Positions 43,741 through 53,335 are shown, counted from the stretch's first letter. The stretch: DNA of 64,000 nt from Pseudomonas sp. B21-056 (GCF_026016325.1 NZ_CP087203.1:2852001-2916000), one strand, 5' to 3'. A program made the numbers and translations. The notes: generated from the sequence alone by a model not told the origin.

Positions 43741-44027
43741 AGTGGGTGGGTCAGCTTGCATTGATGTTGGATGTACCATCGCCATCGCGAGCAGGCTCGC
43801 TCCCACAGTTTTCCGAGGTGGCCACAGAAATAAGGTCCACCCCAGATCCCCTGTGGGAGCGAGCTTGCCCGCGAAAGCGGTGGGTCAGCTTGCATCAGGC
43901 TTGAGTGTACCGCCGCCATCGCGAGCAAGCTCGCTCCCACAGTTTTCCGAGTCGGCCAGGGAAATCATGCCCACCGCAAATCCCCTGAGGGAGCGGGCTT
44001 GCTCGCGAAGGCGGTGGGTCAGCTTGT
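43741..44027. repeat. Cluster of GAGCGAGC REP repeats downstream of mgtC
   Basis: Copies are an inverted REP at about 43779-43806, an inverted pair at about 43851-43942 and a forward copy at about 43986-44010. The linker GGTGGGTCAGCTTGCAT recurs before or within them and is shared with the cluster at 46800-47050 on the other side of mgtE-mgtC. Confidence 0.8.
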
Positions 44028-44034
44028 ATCGTAT

Positions 44035-44763
44035 TCATCCTGTTGTACTCGGACTCCAGAACGCCTGTCGTACACCCGGCAAAGCCGTCAACTTGAGCAT
44101 CAGCGCATCCAGCTCATCGCCATCAATTGAAGTCACGGTGAGGGTGGCCTCGATTTCCACATCGTCCTCACCGAAAGCGTTGACCTCCAGGTCGTGCACC
44201 GGGTAACGGCCACTTTCCAAACTGACCTCCAATGCCTTCATGATTTCCTTCTGGCGCTCCTTGTCGGCAATCACATACACCGTGTTGGTAACCTCCACCG
44301 ATTCCACGTCGAGCGGTTGCCGGTTGATGGCGTTGACGATGGGGCGCAGCAGCGTGTTGGCCGATAGCACGAACAACGTACCCAGCACGGCCTCGATCAG
44401 CATGCCGGTACCGGCGGCTACGCCAACGGCGGCCGACCCCCAGAGCGTCGCGGCGGTATTGATGCCGCGGATATTGCCCTCTTCGCGCATGATCACGCCG
44501 GCCCCCAGAAAGCCCACGCCCGAGACTACATAGGCCACCACGTGCAAAGGGCTTGCCGGGCCGCCATAGATGGCGTGAAAACGCATGGCGACATCGACGA
44601 ACAGCGCGGCTCCTACTGCAACCAGCACGTTGGTGCGCAAGCCCGCCGTGCGCTGGCGATACTGGCGCTCCAGGCCAATTACGGCGCCAAGGAGGAAAGC
44701 AGTCAGCAGGCTAGCCAGTGTATTGAGCGACGCAGTCAGATCCATATGTTGAGTGATGTACAT
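44035..44763 (-). CDS. MgtC/SapB-family membrane protein
   Basis: The 242-residue protein has five hydrophobic helices in its first 145 residues with the MgtC signature (LLTAFLLGAVIGLERQYRQR, LRTNVLVAVGAALF, GVGFLGAGVIMREEGNIRGI, NTAATLWGSAAVGVAAGTG) and a C-terminal ACT-like soluble domain. MgtC proteins are induced by low magnesium and modulate ATP synthase or phosphate handling. The ATG at 44763 follows GAGGGGG. It lies 59 bases after mgtE on the same strand and is probably cotranscribed with it. Confidence 0.87.
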   Translation of the reverse strand: MYITQHMDLTASLNTLASLLTAFLLGAVIGLERQYRQRTAGLRTNVLVAVGAALFVDVAMRFHAIYGGPASPLHVVAYVVSGVGFLGAGVIMREEGNIRGINTAATLWGSAAVGVAAGTGMLIEAVLGTLFVLSANTLLRPIVNAINRQPLDVESVEVTNTVYVIADKERQKEIMKALEVSLESGRYPVHDLEVNAFGEDDVEIEATLTVTSIDGDELDALMLKLTALPGVRQAFWSPSTTG

Positions 44764-44822
44764 AATGTTCCCCCTCAATAATGAGGCCCAGCATGGCTGG
44801 GCTTCATTACAGAATTGCTGAA

Positions 44823-46208
44823 TCAGACCGATGTTTGCGTCAGCAGGTCACCCAGGAAGGCATAGGCGAAGCCGAAGTAGATGAATACGCCCAGCAGGTC
44901 CATGATCGAGGTGATCAACGGTGAGGACAGCGTGGCCGGATCGGTGCCGATGCGGCGCGCAAGGAACGGCAGGAGCGCGCCAATGATGCCGCCGAGCACT
45001 GTACAGACCAGCATGCTCAAGCCAACCACCATCAGCACATCGAAACCGACGCCCTTGGCGAAGTAGGCCAGAACGACTTCCACCACCGCGACCACCACGC
45101 CCAGCGCTGCCGCCACTGGCAGCTCACGCTTGATGATGAACCCCACATCGGACCATTTGAGCTTGAGTTCTCCCAGCGCCATCGCACGAATCACCAGGGT
45201 GGCTGACTGGCTGCCGGTGTTGCCGCCCATGTCCACGATCGGTGCAATGAAGGCCGCCAGTACGATGACCTGTGTCAGGATTTCTTCCTGCGCAGCGACG
45301 AAAGTACTGGTCAGGATGCCGAAGATAGTGAGTATCACCAGCCAGAACACGCGCACTGTGAACATCTGCTTGAACGACGAGGCTATGACGTCCAGATCGG
45401 GGCCGCCCAGGTTGGCCGTACCGCCGAAGCGGGCGAGCTGGGTAGCGTCCTGTTGCTTTTCGATATCCATGGCGTCATCGACCGTGACGATACCTATCAT
45501 CCGCTCGCCGCCATTGGTTACCGGCAACGCGAGCAGGTCGTAATGGCGAATCAGTTCGGCGGCTTGCTCACGTGGCCACTGGGCACGAGCGAACACTGGG
45601 TCGCGGCGCATGATCGCGCCGATGCTTGTGGACGCGTCAGCCAGTACCAGGTCGCGCAACGATACGGTGCCGTTGAGCCGATGATCCTGATCGAGCACAT
45701 AGATGCTATAGATGGTTTCCTTGTCAGGGGCCGTGGCACGGACATGGGCCAGCGCCTCGGCCACCGTCATGTCCGGTGAAACATGAACGTAATCCGAAGT
45801 CGTTGCCGAGCCGGCGGTTCCTTCCGGATAGGCTGCCAGGTTCAGGATGTCATCGCGCTCGACCTTGGCCAGTGCAGGCAAGAGCTTCTGCTTGGCTTCC
45901 TCGCCCAGACGGTTATAGAGATCGGCACGGTCGTCCGAAGGCATGTGCTCGAACAGCATGACCACGGCCTCGCGCGGCATTGCGCGCAGCAAGGCGTCCT
46001 GGCGTTTCCCGGGAAAATGGGCGAACAGCTCGGCGCGCGCGAGCGGGGCGAGGGTGAGTAGCAGAGAGGCCGTGTCCTTCGTGTTCAAGACATCAAGAGC
46101 CTCGACCAGATCGGAAGGGTGGATGTATTTGGCAAGGTTGATGAAGCCCGCTGCATCGAGCGAGTGGGACAGGGTACGAACAGAAAACAGGAGGTCTTCG
46201 CGGTTCAT
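44823..46208 (-). CDS. mgtE: MgtE-type magnesium transporter
   Basis: The 461-residue protein has the N-terminal helical domain (about 10-130, HPSDLVEALDVLN), two CBS domains (about 135-260) and five membrane helices holding the pore signature DMGGNTGSQSATLVIRAM (near 330). The soluble domain closes the pore at high internal magnesium. The ATG at 46208 has AAGGAG 7-8 bases upstream; an in-frame earlier start at 46247 has no ribosome site. A short MDPDP leader ORF ends 49 bases upstream. Confidence 0.92.
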   Translation of the reverse strand: MNREDLLFSVRTLSHSLDAAGFINLAKYIHPSDLVEALDVLNTKDTASLLLTLAPLARAELFAHFPGKRQDALLRAMPREAVVMLFEHMPSDDRADLYNRLGEEAKQKLLPALAKVERDDILNLAAYPEGTAGSATTSDYVHVSPDMTVAEALAHVRATAPDKETIYSIYVLDQDHRLNGTVSLRDLVLADASTSIGAIMRRDPVFARAQWPREQAAELIRHYDLLALPVTNGGERMIGIVTVDDAMDIEKQQDATQLARFGGTANLGGPDLDVIASSFKQMFTVRVFWLVILTIFGILTSTFVAAQEEILTQVIVLAAFIAPIVDMGGNTGSQSATLVIRAMALGELKLKWSDVGFIIKRELPVAAALGVVVAVVEVVLAYFAKGVGFDVLMVVGLSMLVCTVLGGIIGALLPFLARRIGTDPATLSSPLITSIMDLLGVFIYFGFAYAFLGDLLTQTSV

Positions 46209-46257
46209 GGGGATGCTCCTTTCCGGCCTTTTGATGACCGTGGGCATGCCCGATCTT

Positions 46258-46350
46258 TCAGATCATGGGCAAGCCTCGGCGGTTGAAGGCCAATAACGGG
46301 GTGAAAAAATTGATATTCAAGCGACAAGATCTACTAGGGTCAGGGTCCAT
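46258..46350 (-). CDS. MgtL-like leader peptide upstream of mgtE
   Basis: A 30-codon ORF begins MDPDPSRSCR and ends with TGA at 46258, 49 bases before the mgtE start. GGAG lies 6 bases ahead of its ATG. In Salmonella and E. coli the MgtL leader of mgtA starts MEPDP, and the alternating acidic/proline codons destabilise the ribosome when magnesium is low, which changes mgtA transcription. The same start motif at the same kind of position here suggests an analogous sensor for MgtE. Translation and function are inferred. Confidence 0.6.
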   Translation of the reverse strand: MDPDPSRSCRLNINFFTPLLAFNRRGLPMI

Positions 46351-46720
46351 GACGGTCTCCGGTAGGTTGATGAAATGCCACGGGCGCAGGCGTCCGAGGC
46401 GCGACTGAGTTCCAGCCGAGGTGCTCCTGGCAACAGGGCGGAATCAGGCGCGAAACAATAAACAGGTTCGTGCGTCATCCTTCGACGGCGCATACAGGCG
46501 CGCAGCCGCGAAGTCGCTGCCAACATTCATGGCAACAAATCAGATGCATATGGGAAGAAGCAAAAGGCGACCGGAGCCCGGTCGTTTGATACCACTACCC
46601 GCCAGATCGGCAAGGCAGTAGCGAGAGAAGAACCCGCGATTACCTTACCTGTGGTTAGTCGAATGGAATCGACTACTGAAACTGTCCACGGTAAGCACTC
46701 CAAGATTTAAACGGGCGGCA
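46351..46720. other. Intergenic region upstream of the mgtE leader, no gene seen
   Basis: This 370-base stretch should hold the mgtE promoter on the minus strand and the remaining leader RNA. Several possible small frames lack ribosome sites. I see no recognisable riboswitch consensus and no repeat copy. Confidence 0.4.
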
Positions 46721-46799
46721 TCATAGCCCTCTGGATAGGGCCTGACAACCTGTTTTGGGTGAAAAATGGCGACAGCTTGCACCCATGCTGAATCTGCCG

Positions 46800-47050
46800 C
46801 TGCCATCGCGAGCAGGCTCGCACACAGTTTTTCCGCGTCGCCCGCAGAAATCATACCCACCCCAGCCCCCCTGTGGGAGCGAGCTTGCCCGCGAAAGCGG
46901 TGGGTCAGCTTGCATTGATGTTGGATGTAATGCCGCCATCGCGAGCAGGCTCGCTCCCACAGTTTTTCCGCGTCGTCCGCAGAAGTCATGCCCACCCAGA
47001 TCCCCTGTGGGAGCGAGCTTGCTCGCGAAAGCGGTGGGTCAGTTTGCTGC
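46800..47050. repeat. Cluster of GAGCGAGC REP repeats upstream of mgtE
   Basis: A truncated inverted copy at about 46803-46826 is followed by an inverted pair at about 46870-46963 and a forward copy at about 47003-47030. Linkers (GGTGGGTCAGCTTGCATTGA, then TGTTGGATGTA) match those of 43741-44027 almost exactly. Confidence 0.8.
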
Positions 47051-47165
47051 GATGTTGGACCTGGCGGAAGCGGGCTGAGAAAACCGGCTATCAGACAAAT
47101 CTTGGAGACTCAAGTTCAGATTTATACTGTCGATACAGTTCTTACAACAAGAAGGAGCGTTTCGA

Positions 47166-47537
47166 ATGAATACCCGACTTAGTTCTGTAGGCACTTTGCT
47201 TTTCTTCAGTATGGCTGGGACCTGTCTCGCAGCTCCACCACCGCCGTCACATGGCGTCATTCACTTTGTCGGCAATATCGTTGAGCCTCCCTGCAGTGTC
47301 GGCGGCCAATCGGCGACTCTCAGCCTGAAGGCGTGTCCCAGCCTGGCGCGAGGAAACGTCATGAGCGTACGTCCCGTGGGCACCGTCAGCAGCCTGGACA
47401 ACTCCCCGGTAAACGTCCGGCTGGTCGCGGACAGTGGCAAGGGCGGGCGCTATTTCAATCAGGACTACGTCCTGGAGGACAGCGCAGGCAAACCCATCAC
47501 CCGTGGTGCCTACCTGGTGACACTGACCTCGCCTTAG
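47166..47537 (+). CDS. Small type 1-like fimbrial subunit
   Basis: The 123-residue product has a signal peptide (cleaved near residue 22, CLAAP) and a compact fimbrial-like fold. Two cysteines (EPPCSVGG and LKACPS) can form the usual pilin disulphide, and VIHFVGNIVEPPC is the typical first strand. It lacks the C-terminal aromatic beta-strand motif of a chaperone-bound pilin, so it may be a minor or odd subunit. The ATG follows AAGGAG. It stands apart from the main fimbrial operon, ahead of the regulatory genes. Confidence 0.6.
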   Translation: MNTRLSSVGTLLFFSMAGTCLAAPPPPSHGVIHFVGNIVEPPCSVGGQSATLSLKACPSLARGNVMSVRPVGTVSSLDNSPVNVRLVADSGKGGRYFNQDYVLEDSAGKPITRGAYLVTLTSP

Positions 47538-47559
47538 GCCGCGCTGCCGTAGCGTATGT

Positions 47560-47579
47560 CTTGGGAATTTTCCTACAAG
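47560..47579. promoter_or_regulatory. Near-palindromic motif, candidate RocA1-type binding site
   Basis: CTTGGGAATTTTCCTACAAG, 82 bases before the RocR-like gene. It differs by one base from the copies at 54464 and 61158. Confidence 0.5.
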
Positions 47580-47661
47580 CCCTTGGGAGCGCAGTCATTC
47601 TGATGCTCCCTCCCTCTCTGTAAAAATCGTCGCATCAGCCCAAGGCATTGGCAGGCGACAG

Positions 47662-48864
47662 ATGACCTCTCTGCGTGTTCTCGTTCTAGACAAGCATTCT
47701 TTACAGCGCGATATGGTCATCCATGCATTGCAGCGTTCGGGTGTTTCAGACATTTTGCCCGCCAGCAGCGGTGGGCAGGCACTGGTTTCGCTCCAGAAAC
47801 AGGGGGGGGTGGACGTCGCCCTCTGTGATTTGAGCGGTCAAGGCATGGATTGCCTTGATTTTCTTAACTGCGCAAGTCGGCTTTCCCTGATTCAGGCGGT
47901 CATCCTCTATTGCGAATTCCAACCGCAATTGCGCCGGGCCATCGAGCAGATGGCGTCGTTTACCGGCCTCAAGTTGCTCGGGATCCTGAGCACGCCGATA
48001 CAGGTCAAACCCCTACAGAAAATGCTGCTGCGCTACCGGCGTGAACGGGCGCTGAGTCCTCGTGTCCCGATCCCTGTCACCTTGCCCACTGAAAGTGACA
48101 TTCGCCGTGGGCTGGCCCTGGGGGAGTTTTGTGCGTTCTTCCAGCCAAAGTTCAGGCTGGCCGACGGTGAGGTGGCCGGTGTCGAGGTCCTGGCGCGCTG
48201 GCAGCATCCGGTCCATGGCCTGCTTCTGCCCAAGGATTTCCTCGCGGCAGTGCTGGCTTACGACCTGATCGATGAGATGTTCAAGCAGTTGTTGAAGAAA
48301 GGCCTCGGTCTGCTGGGCGTGCTGGACCGGGAGAAGCAGCCGCTGGAGTTGTCCTTCAATCTGCATGCGTCACAACTGAAGGGCGCGGCACTGATTGACC
48401 ACATTCGTCAGGTCTTGCGCTTCCATAACCTGTGCGGAACAAAACTGACCTTCGAGTTGGCCGAAAACGGCCTTCTGGAAATGCCTCCGGACGTCCAGGA
48501 GAACCTGCTACGGCTGCGAATGATGGGCTGTGGGCTTTCAATCGACGATTTTGGCGTCGGGTTTTCCTCACTCAAGCTGCTTTGCCAACTGCCATTCACC
48601 GAAATCAAGCTGGACGGCGAATTCGTCCAGAGCCTCGATGAGCCGCGAAGCAGGGCCGTCATCCTGAGCACCATCGCCCTGGCGCGCTCATTGGACATGG
48701 CACTGGTCATCGAAGGCGTCAGCGAGGAAAAACAATGCCGCACGCTGATTGAAATGGGCTGTGTGTTGGGGCAAGGGTTTTATTACGCAAAACCCATGTC
48801 CTCCCACGAACTGTTGCTCTGGCTACAAAGCCCGGCCATTGCTTTTCGCAGAAGCCAAACCTGA
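47662..48864 (+). CDS. rocR: RocR-like response regulator with an EAL phosphodiesterase domain
   Basis: The 400-residue protein has a receiver domain (about 4-125; phospho-acceptor aspartate in VALCDLSGQG, lysine in TPIQVKPLQK) and an EAL domain (about 150-390). The EAL motif reads EVL (GVEVLARW), but the other catalytic parts are present: NLHASQL, FELAENG, SIDDFGVGFSS, EIKLDGEF and GQGFYYAKP. This is the RocR layout of P. aeruginosa, where c-di-GMP hydrolysis modulates the Roc fimbrial system. RocA1- and RocS1-like genes follow. Confidence 0.83.
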   Translation: MTSLRVLVLDKHSLQRDMVIHALQRSGVSDILPASSGGQALVSLQKQGGVDVALCDLSGQGMDCLDFLNCASRLSLIQAVILYCEFQPQLRRAIEQMASFTGLKLLGILSTPIQVKPLQKMLLRYRRERALSPRVPIPVTLPTESDIRRGLALGEFCAFFQPKFRLADGEVAGVEVLARWQHPVHGLLLPKDFLAAVLAYDLIDEMFKQLLKKGLGLLGVLDREKQPLELSFNLHASQLKGAALIDHIRQVLRFHNLCGTKLTFELAENGLLEMPPDVQENLLRLRMMGCGLSIDDFGVGFSSLKLLCQLPFTEIKLDGEFVQSLDEPRSRAVILSTIALARSLDMALVIEGVSEEKQCRTLIEMGCVLGQGFYYAKPMSSHELLLWLQSPAIAFRRSQT

Positions 48865-49056
48865 TTTCTTTCGAGTTGATCTACGGACAGAGTCTTTTTT
48901 GATAAGGATATGAGGGCTGGCGCACGACATACAGAAAATTATCTGACAGCTATTCACGCCGATAAGGCATGCGTTTATCTTGTCTGACTATCTGCCTGAA
49001 AAACGGTTTTTAGCTTCGCTCGATATTGTCAGGTTATTGATTTTTCAGGGGTTCAT

Positions 49057-49683
49057 ATGCTGAAGGCCATAGTAGTAGACGATCACCCGTTCATTCGTTC
49101 CGCGGTGAGAGCCATTCTGAAGCAGGAACAATATGAAATCGTCGCCGAAGCAGGCAACGGCGCCGAAGCGGTGCAGTTGATCCGCGAGCATGTGCCGGAT
49201 CTGGTCCTGATGGACATCGCCATGCCGGGTGTCGACGGACTGGACGCCCTGGGCCGGATTGCGAGCCTGAAGCTGCCGGTCAAGACCCTGGTCCTGACAT
49301 CGTTGTTGCCGGTGTTCTTCTCCATGCGCTGCATGCGGGCCGGGGCGTCGGGCTATGTGTCCAAGGCCGATGACCTGGAAGAACTGGTCAAGGCGATCAA
49401 CGCCATCAAGTCCGGCTACACCTTCTTTCCCGACCTGACGGTGACCTCGGTGTGCCGCGACGATGTCCAGGCGACGGAGCAGGCGCTGATCCAGAAGCTT
49501 TCCGACCGTGAACTGTCGATCCTGCAGCAGCTTGCCAGAGGCTTGTCGAACAAGCAGATCGGCGAAGAAATGCTGTTGAGCAACAAAACCATCAGTACCT
49601 ACAAGGCGCGCCTGATCGAGAAGCTCAACTTGAAATCGCTGGTGCACCTGTCGGATATGGCCAAGCGTAACAGCCTGATTTGA
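49057..49683 (+). CDS. rocA1: RocA1/BvgA-like NarL-family response regulator
   Basis: The 208-residue protein has a receiver domain (about 1-120; VVDDHPF, the aspartate in VLMDIAMPG, VLTSLLP, and lysine in YVSKADD) and a LuxR-type helix-turn-helix (about 145-205, LSDRELSILQQLARGLSNKQ). It matches the RocA1/BvgA/EvgA type, which activates fimbrial genes after phosphorelay from a BvgS-type sensor. Such a sensor follows directly with a TGATG overlap. Repeated GGGAAATTTCC palindromes in the locus are candidate targets. Confidence 0.83.
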   Translation: MLKAIVVDDHPFIRSAVRAILKQEQYEIVAEAGNGAEAVQLIREHVPDLVLMDIAMPGVDGLDALGRIASLKLPVKTLVLTSLLPVFFSMRCMRAGASGYVSKADDLEELVKAINAIKSGYTFFPDLTVTSVCRDDVQATEQALIQKLSDRELSILQQLARGLSNKQIGEEMLLSNKTISTYKARLIEKLNLKSLVHLSDMAKRNSLI

Positions 49684-52600
49684 TGGGCCTTTATCGTCGA
49701 TTTTGCCTGGCATTGCTGCTGGCCCTGTGGTCTGTTTGCGGCTGGGTGCACGCGGCGGCGAAGTTCGAGCCGCAAGCCGAAGCCTTCCAGCTGTTCGGAC
49801 GTTCAACTGTCGATGACTATGAAGTCGAGCTCGATGAGTCGGACTGGGGCTGGCTGCGGCACAAGGGCGCCTTGACCCTGGGGATCTCCGCGCCGGATTA
49901 CCCGCCGTTCGACCTGACCACCAACGGCCATGACTACGAAGGGCTCACCGCCGATTACGTCGGCCTGATTGCGCAGTTGCTGCATGTCCAGGTGCACATC
50001 CGTCGCTACGATTCGCGGTCGGAACTCATCGAGGCGTTGAAAAAAGGCGAGATCGACCTGCTCGGCACCGCCAATTCCTTCGAGGCAAAGGACTCGGGCG
50101 TAGCGATGTCCAACGCCTATGCCGAAGACCAGCCCATGCTGGTCACCCGTGGTGATGACAAGAAGGCACTGACAGCGGACCTGGCGGACAAACGAATCGC
50201 CATGTTGTATCACTACTTGCCTTCGCAGGATGTCCACGCGTTCTATCCCGGGGCGCACCTGGTGCTCTATCCGTCGACGTTGAGCGCCATCAGCGCCGTG
50301 GCGTTCGGTCAGGCGGATGTCTATCTGGGCGATGTCATCAGCGCCAACTACCTGATCGAAATGAATTATCTGAACAACATACAGTTGACGGATTTTTCCG
50401 CGATGGAGGGCGGTCGCTTTGCCTTTGCCTTACCCGTGCACAACGAGCGCCTGCTGCGCATCATCAACAGTACGCTGAGCGCGATCCCCCTGGGCGAACG
50501 CATGAGCATCCTGCGCCGCTGGGGCGCGGCCGAAATGAACATCCAGGCGCAGCACCGCCTGCACCTGAATGCCCGGGAGCAACGCTGGCTCGAACAGCAC
50601 CCCCGGATCAAGGTCTCGGTGATGGAGAACTTCCTGCCGCTTTCATTCTTCGACGAGATCGGCCGGTTTCGCGGCGCCAGTGCCGATGTGCTGGCAAAAA
50701 TCACTGCGCGCACCGGTTTGCAGTTCGATGTCGTGCGCAGCAATTCGATGGTCAGGCAAGTGGATGACGTCGAGGCCGGCAGGGCGGACCTTATCGCCGG
50801 CATGACCCCCAGCAGCGAGCGGGAAAGCAAGGTCCGGTTCAGCCGGCCCTATCTGACGACGCCTTTCATCCTGGTCAACCGGACAGGCGCCGATAGCTCG
50901 CAGACCCTGGAGGATATGGCCGGCAAGCGGGTTGCGCTGACGCAGGGAGTCATGTCCCAGGACTACTTCCAGAACAACTTTCCGAACGTCCAACTCGTTT
51001 ACACCCAGAACAACGACCAGGCCATGGGCATGGTAGTCAAGGGTGAAGCCGATGCGGCGATCAATACCCTGATCAGCGCCCGCTATACCATTGCGCAGCG
51101 CTATCAGGGCCGTTTGCAGATGACCAGCACCGTCGGCTCCGAGCCCGCCCGGGTCGCGTTCGCCACCAATCGAGGTGCCCTGGAGTTGTACTCGATCCTG
51201 GATAAGGCCTTGCTGAGCATCACGCCCGAGGAAATGGCCGAGATCAGCAACCGCTGGCGCAACGATGTGGTGGTCAACGACAGCTACTGGTTGCGTAACC
51301 GCGAGGCGATCATCCAGGGCTTCATGATTGCCGGCGGGTTGTTGTTGCTGGCCTTCTTCTGGATCGCCTACCTGGCAAGACAGATCCGTCGCCGGAAAGC
51401 GGCGGAGCGAGCCCTTGGCAATCAGCTGGAGTTCATGCGTGTCTTGATCGATGGAACGCCTCATCCCATCTACGTCCTGGACGGTGAAGGTCGCATCCTG
51501 ATCTGCAACAACGGCTATCTGGAGGCGGTCGGGCTGGCCCTCGACGAGGCTCTGGGCAAATGGGCCGCCGACAGCATGTTTGCCGATCCGGCCGAGGCCA
51601 CGAACTACCACACCGAATACCTTCAGGTCATGGCCGAAGGCGTCGCCCGTACCGAAGACCGTGAGCTGACCCTGACGGATGGGCGCGTGCTGACCATCTA
51701 CCACTGGATGCTGCCGTACCGCGACAGCGACGATGCGATCATCGGCATGATCGCCGGCTGGATCGACGTCAGCGAGCGCCAGCAGTTGCTTGGCATGGTG
51801 CAGGAAGCCAACCGGGCCAAGACGACCTTCCTGGCGACCATGAGCCATGAGATCCGCACACCGATGAACGCCGTCATCGGCATGCTGGAACTGACCCTGA
51901 AAAAAGCCGATCAAGGCGTGCTCGATCGTTTCGCCATTGAGGTGGCGTCCGGGGCCGCCCATGGCCTGCTGGACCTGATTGGTGACATCCTCGACATCGC
52001 GCGGATCGAGTCGGGCAAGTTGTCGCTGACCCCGGAGCGGGCGAACCTGGCAGACATGCTCAAATCCCTGGGCAACATTTTCGATGGGTTGGCCCAACAG
52101 AAACATCTGGCGCTGGTGCTGGCGCTGGACGCCAAGGTCGATTGCGACGTGTTGATCGATCCGTTGCGGTTCAAGCAGATCATTTCCAACTTGCTGAGCA
52201 ATGCGATCAAGTTCACCGCCGAGGGTGAGGTCCGGCTGATGGTCGAGGTCTTGCCGTCCAGCACCGCCGAGCAATTGTCCATCCGGTTGCGGGTGGAAGA
52301 CACGGGCACCGGGATCTCCGAAGCAGACCAACAGCAACTGTTCAGCCCCTTCAGCCAGGCCAGTAACAACAACCAATCGGCCCGCAGCGGTTCGGGGTTG
52401 GGGCTGATGATCAGCCGGACCTTGTGCGAAATGATGGGCGGGCAGTTGCACTTGCACAGTGTGCTGGGGCAGGGCACGCAGATCGAGGTGCAGTTGCAGT
52501 TGCCGGTGCTGGAGCCGGTTCCGGCGGAGCTGGCGTCTGTTATTGAAGAGTCCTCCTCGCAACACACGCTGGCGATCCTGGTGGTCGATGACTACCCGGC

Positions 52601-53318
52601 CAATCGGCTGCTGCTGTCCAAGCAACTGGGTTACCTCGGCCACAAGGTGGTCGAAGCCCAGGACGGCGCCCATGGGCTGCGGGCCTGGCGCAGCAAGCAT
52701 TTCGATGTGGTGATTACCGACTGCAACATGCCGATCATGAATGGTTACGCCCTTGCCCGCGCCATCCGTGACGAAGAGGCGCAACGGGGCACCTCCCGTT
52801 GCCTGATCATCGGCTTTACCGCCAACGCCCAGCCTGACGAAAAAGACCGCTGCCTGGATGCGGGCATGGACGACTGCCTGTTCAAACCCATCAGCTTGAA
52901 AGAGCTGGGCAAGCGCCTGGACCAGGTGGAAACCGAGGCGGTGGACGCCTTCATGGACCCGCCCGAGCCCGAACCGAGCGGCAGTATCGACCTCGTCAGC
53001 CTTGAACAACTGGTGCGCGGTGATGAGGTCGCCATGCAAGCCCTGGTGAATGACCTGGCGGTGAGCAACCAGGAAGACTTCGAAAGCCTGTCGGGCATGC
53101 TGCTGGAGCAGGACCTGCCGGCACTGTCGAACCTGGCGCACAAGATCAAGGGCGGCGCCCGCATCGTCAAGGCCTGGCGACTGATTGCCGCTTGCGAACA
53201 GATGGAGGCTGTTTGTGAGGCGAGGGATCTGCATCTGCTCGAAGAGGTCGGCGCTAGCTTGCAACTCGAAATGTCGGCATTGGCCGATGCCCTGAACATC
53301 TACAGCCGCAAGGCCTAA
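49683..53318 (+). CDS. rocS1: RocS1/BvgS-like hybrid sensor kinase
   Basis: The 1211-residue inner-membrane sensor has a signal peptide, two periplasmic solute-binding-like (Venus flytrap) domains (about 58-280 and 300-515), a membrane helix (about 540-560), a PAS domain (about 580-700), HisKA with FLATMSHEIRTPMNAVIGML (histidine near 725), HATPase, a receiver (VVDDYPANRLLL; VVITDCNMP) and a C-terminal HPt (NLAHKIKGGARIV). That is the unorthodox BvgS/EvgS/RocS1 plan. With rocR and rocA1 upstream and a fimbrial operon downstream, it is the sensor of this fimbrial switch. Confidence 0.88.
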   Translation: MGLYRRFCLALLLALWSVCGWVHAAAKFEPQAEAFQLFGRSTVDDYEVELDESDWGWLRHKGALTLGISAPDYPPFDLTTNGHDYEGLTADYVGLIAQLLHVQVHIRRYDSRSELIEALKKGEIDLLGTANSFEAKDSGVAMSNAYAEDQPMLVTRGDDKKALTADLADKRIAMLYHYLPSQDVHAFYPGAHLVLYPSTLSAISAVAFGQADVYLGDVISANYLIEMNYLNNIQLTDFSAMEGGRFAFALPVHNERLLRIINSTLSAIPLGERMSILRRWGAAEMNIQAQHRLHLNAREQRWLEQHPRIKVSVMENFLPLSFFDEIGRFRGASADVLAKITARTGLQFDVVRSNSMVRQVDDVEAGRADLIAGMTPSSERESKVRFSRPYLTTPFILVNRTGADSSQTLEDMAGKRVALTQGVMSQDYFQNNFPNVQLVYTQNNDQAMGMVVKGEADAAINTLISARYTIAQRYQGRLQMTSTVGSEPARVAFATNRGALELYSILDKALLSITPEEMAEISNRWRNDVVVNDSYWLRNREAIIQGFMIAGGLLLLAFFWIAYLARQIRRRKAAERALGNQLEFMRVLIDGTPHPIYVLDGEGRILICNNGYLEAVGLALDEALGKWAADSMFADPAEATNYHTEYLQVMAEGVARTEDRELTLTDGRVLTIYHWMLPYRDSDDAIIGMIAGWIDVSERQQLLGMVQEANRAKTTFLATMSHEIRTPMNAVIGMLELTLKKADQGVLDRFAIEVASGAAHGLLDLIGDILDIARIESGKLSLTPERANLADMLKSLGNIFDGLAQQKHLALVLALDAKVDCDVLIDPLRFKQIISNLLSNAIKFTAEGEVRLMVEVLPSSTAEQLSIRLRVEDTGTGISEADQQQLFSPFSQASNNNQSARSGSGLGLMISRTLCEMMGGQLHLHSVLGQGTQIEVQLQLPVLEPVPAELASVIEESSSQHTLAILVVDDYPANRLLLSKQLGYLGHKVVEAQDGAHGLRAWRSKHFDVVITDCNMPIMNGYALARAIRDEEAQRGTSRCLIIGFTANAQPDEKDRCLDAGMDDCLFKPISLKELGKRLDQVETEAVDAFMDPPEPEPSGSIDLVSLEQLVRGDEVAMQALVNDLAVSNQEDFESLSGMLLEQDLPALSNLAHKIKGGARIVKAWRLIAACEQMEAVCEARDLHLLEEVGASLQLEMSALADALNIYSRKA

Positions 53319-53335
53319 GACCAGTCACCACAAAA

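Noticed and set aside
47126..47139. ACTGT-CGAT-ACAGT palindrome resembling a LexA box
   Set aside because: LexA needs CTGT-N8-ACAG; here the spacer is only 4 bases. It may still be some other operator of the fimbrial-like gene at 47166.
50643..53264. Long open frame of 873 codons on the minus strand across the sensor kinase gene
   Set aside because: It is antisense to a protein with clear sensor, kinase, receiver and HPt domains. The translation is His/Gln/Arg-rich with no domain, typical of a GC-rich shadow frame.
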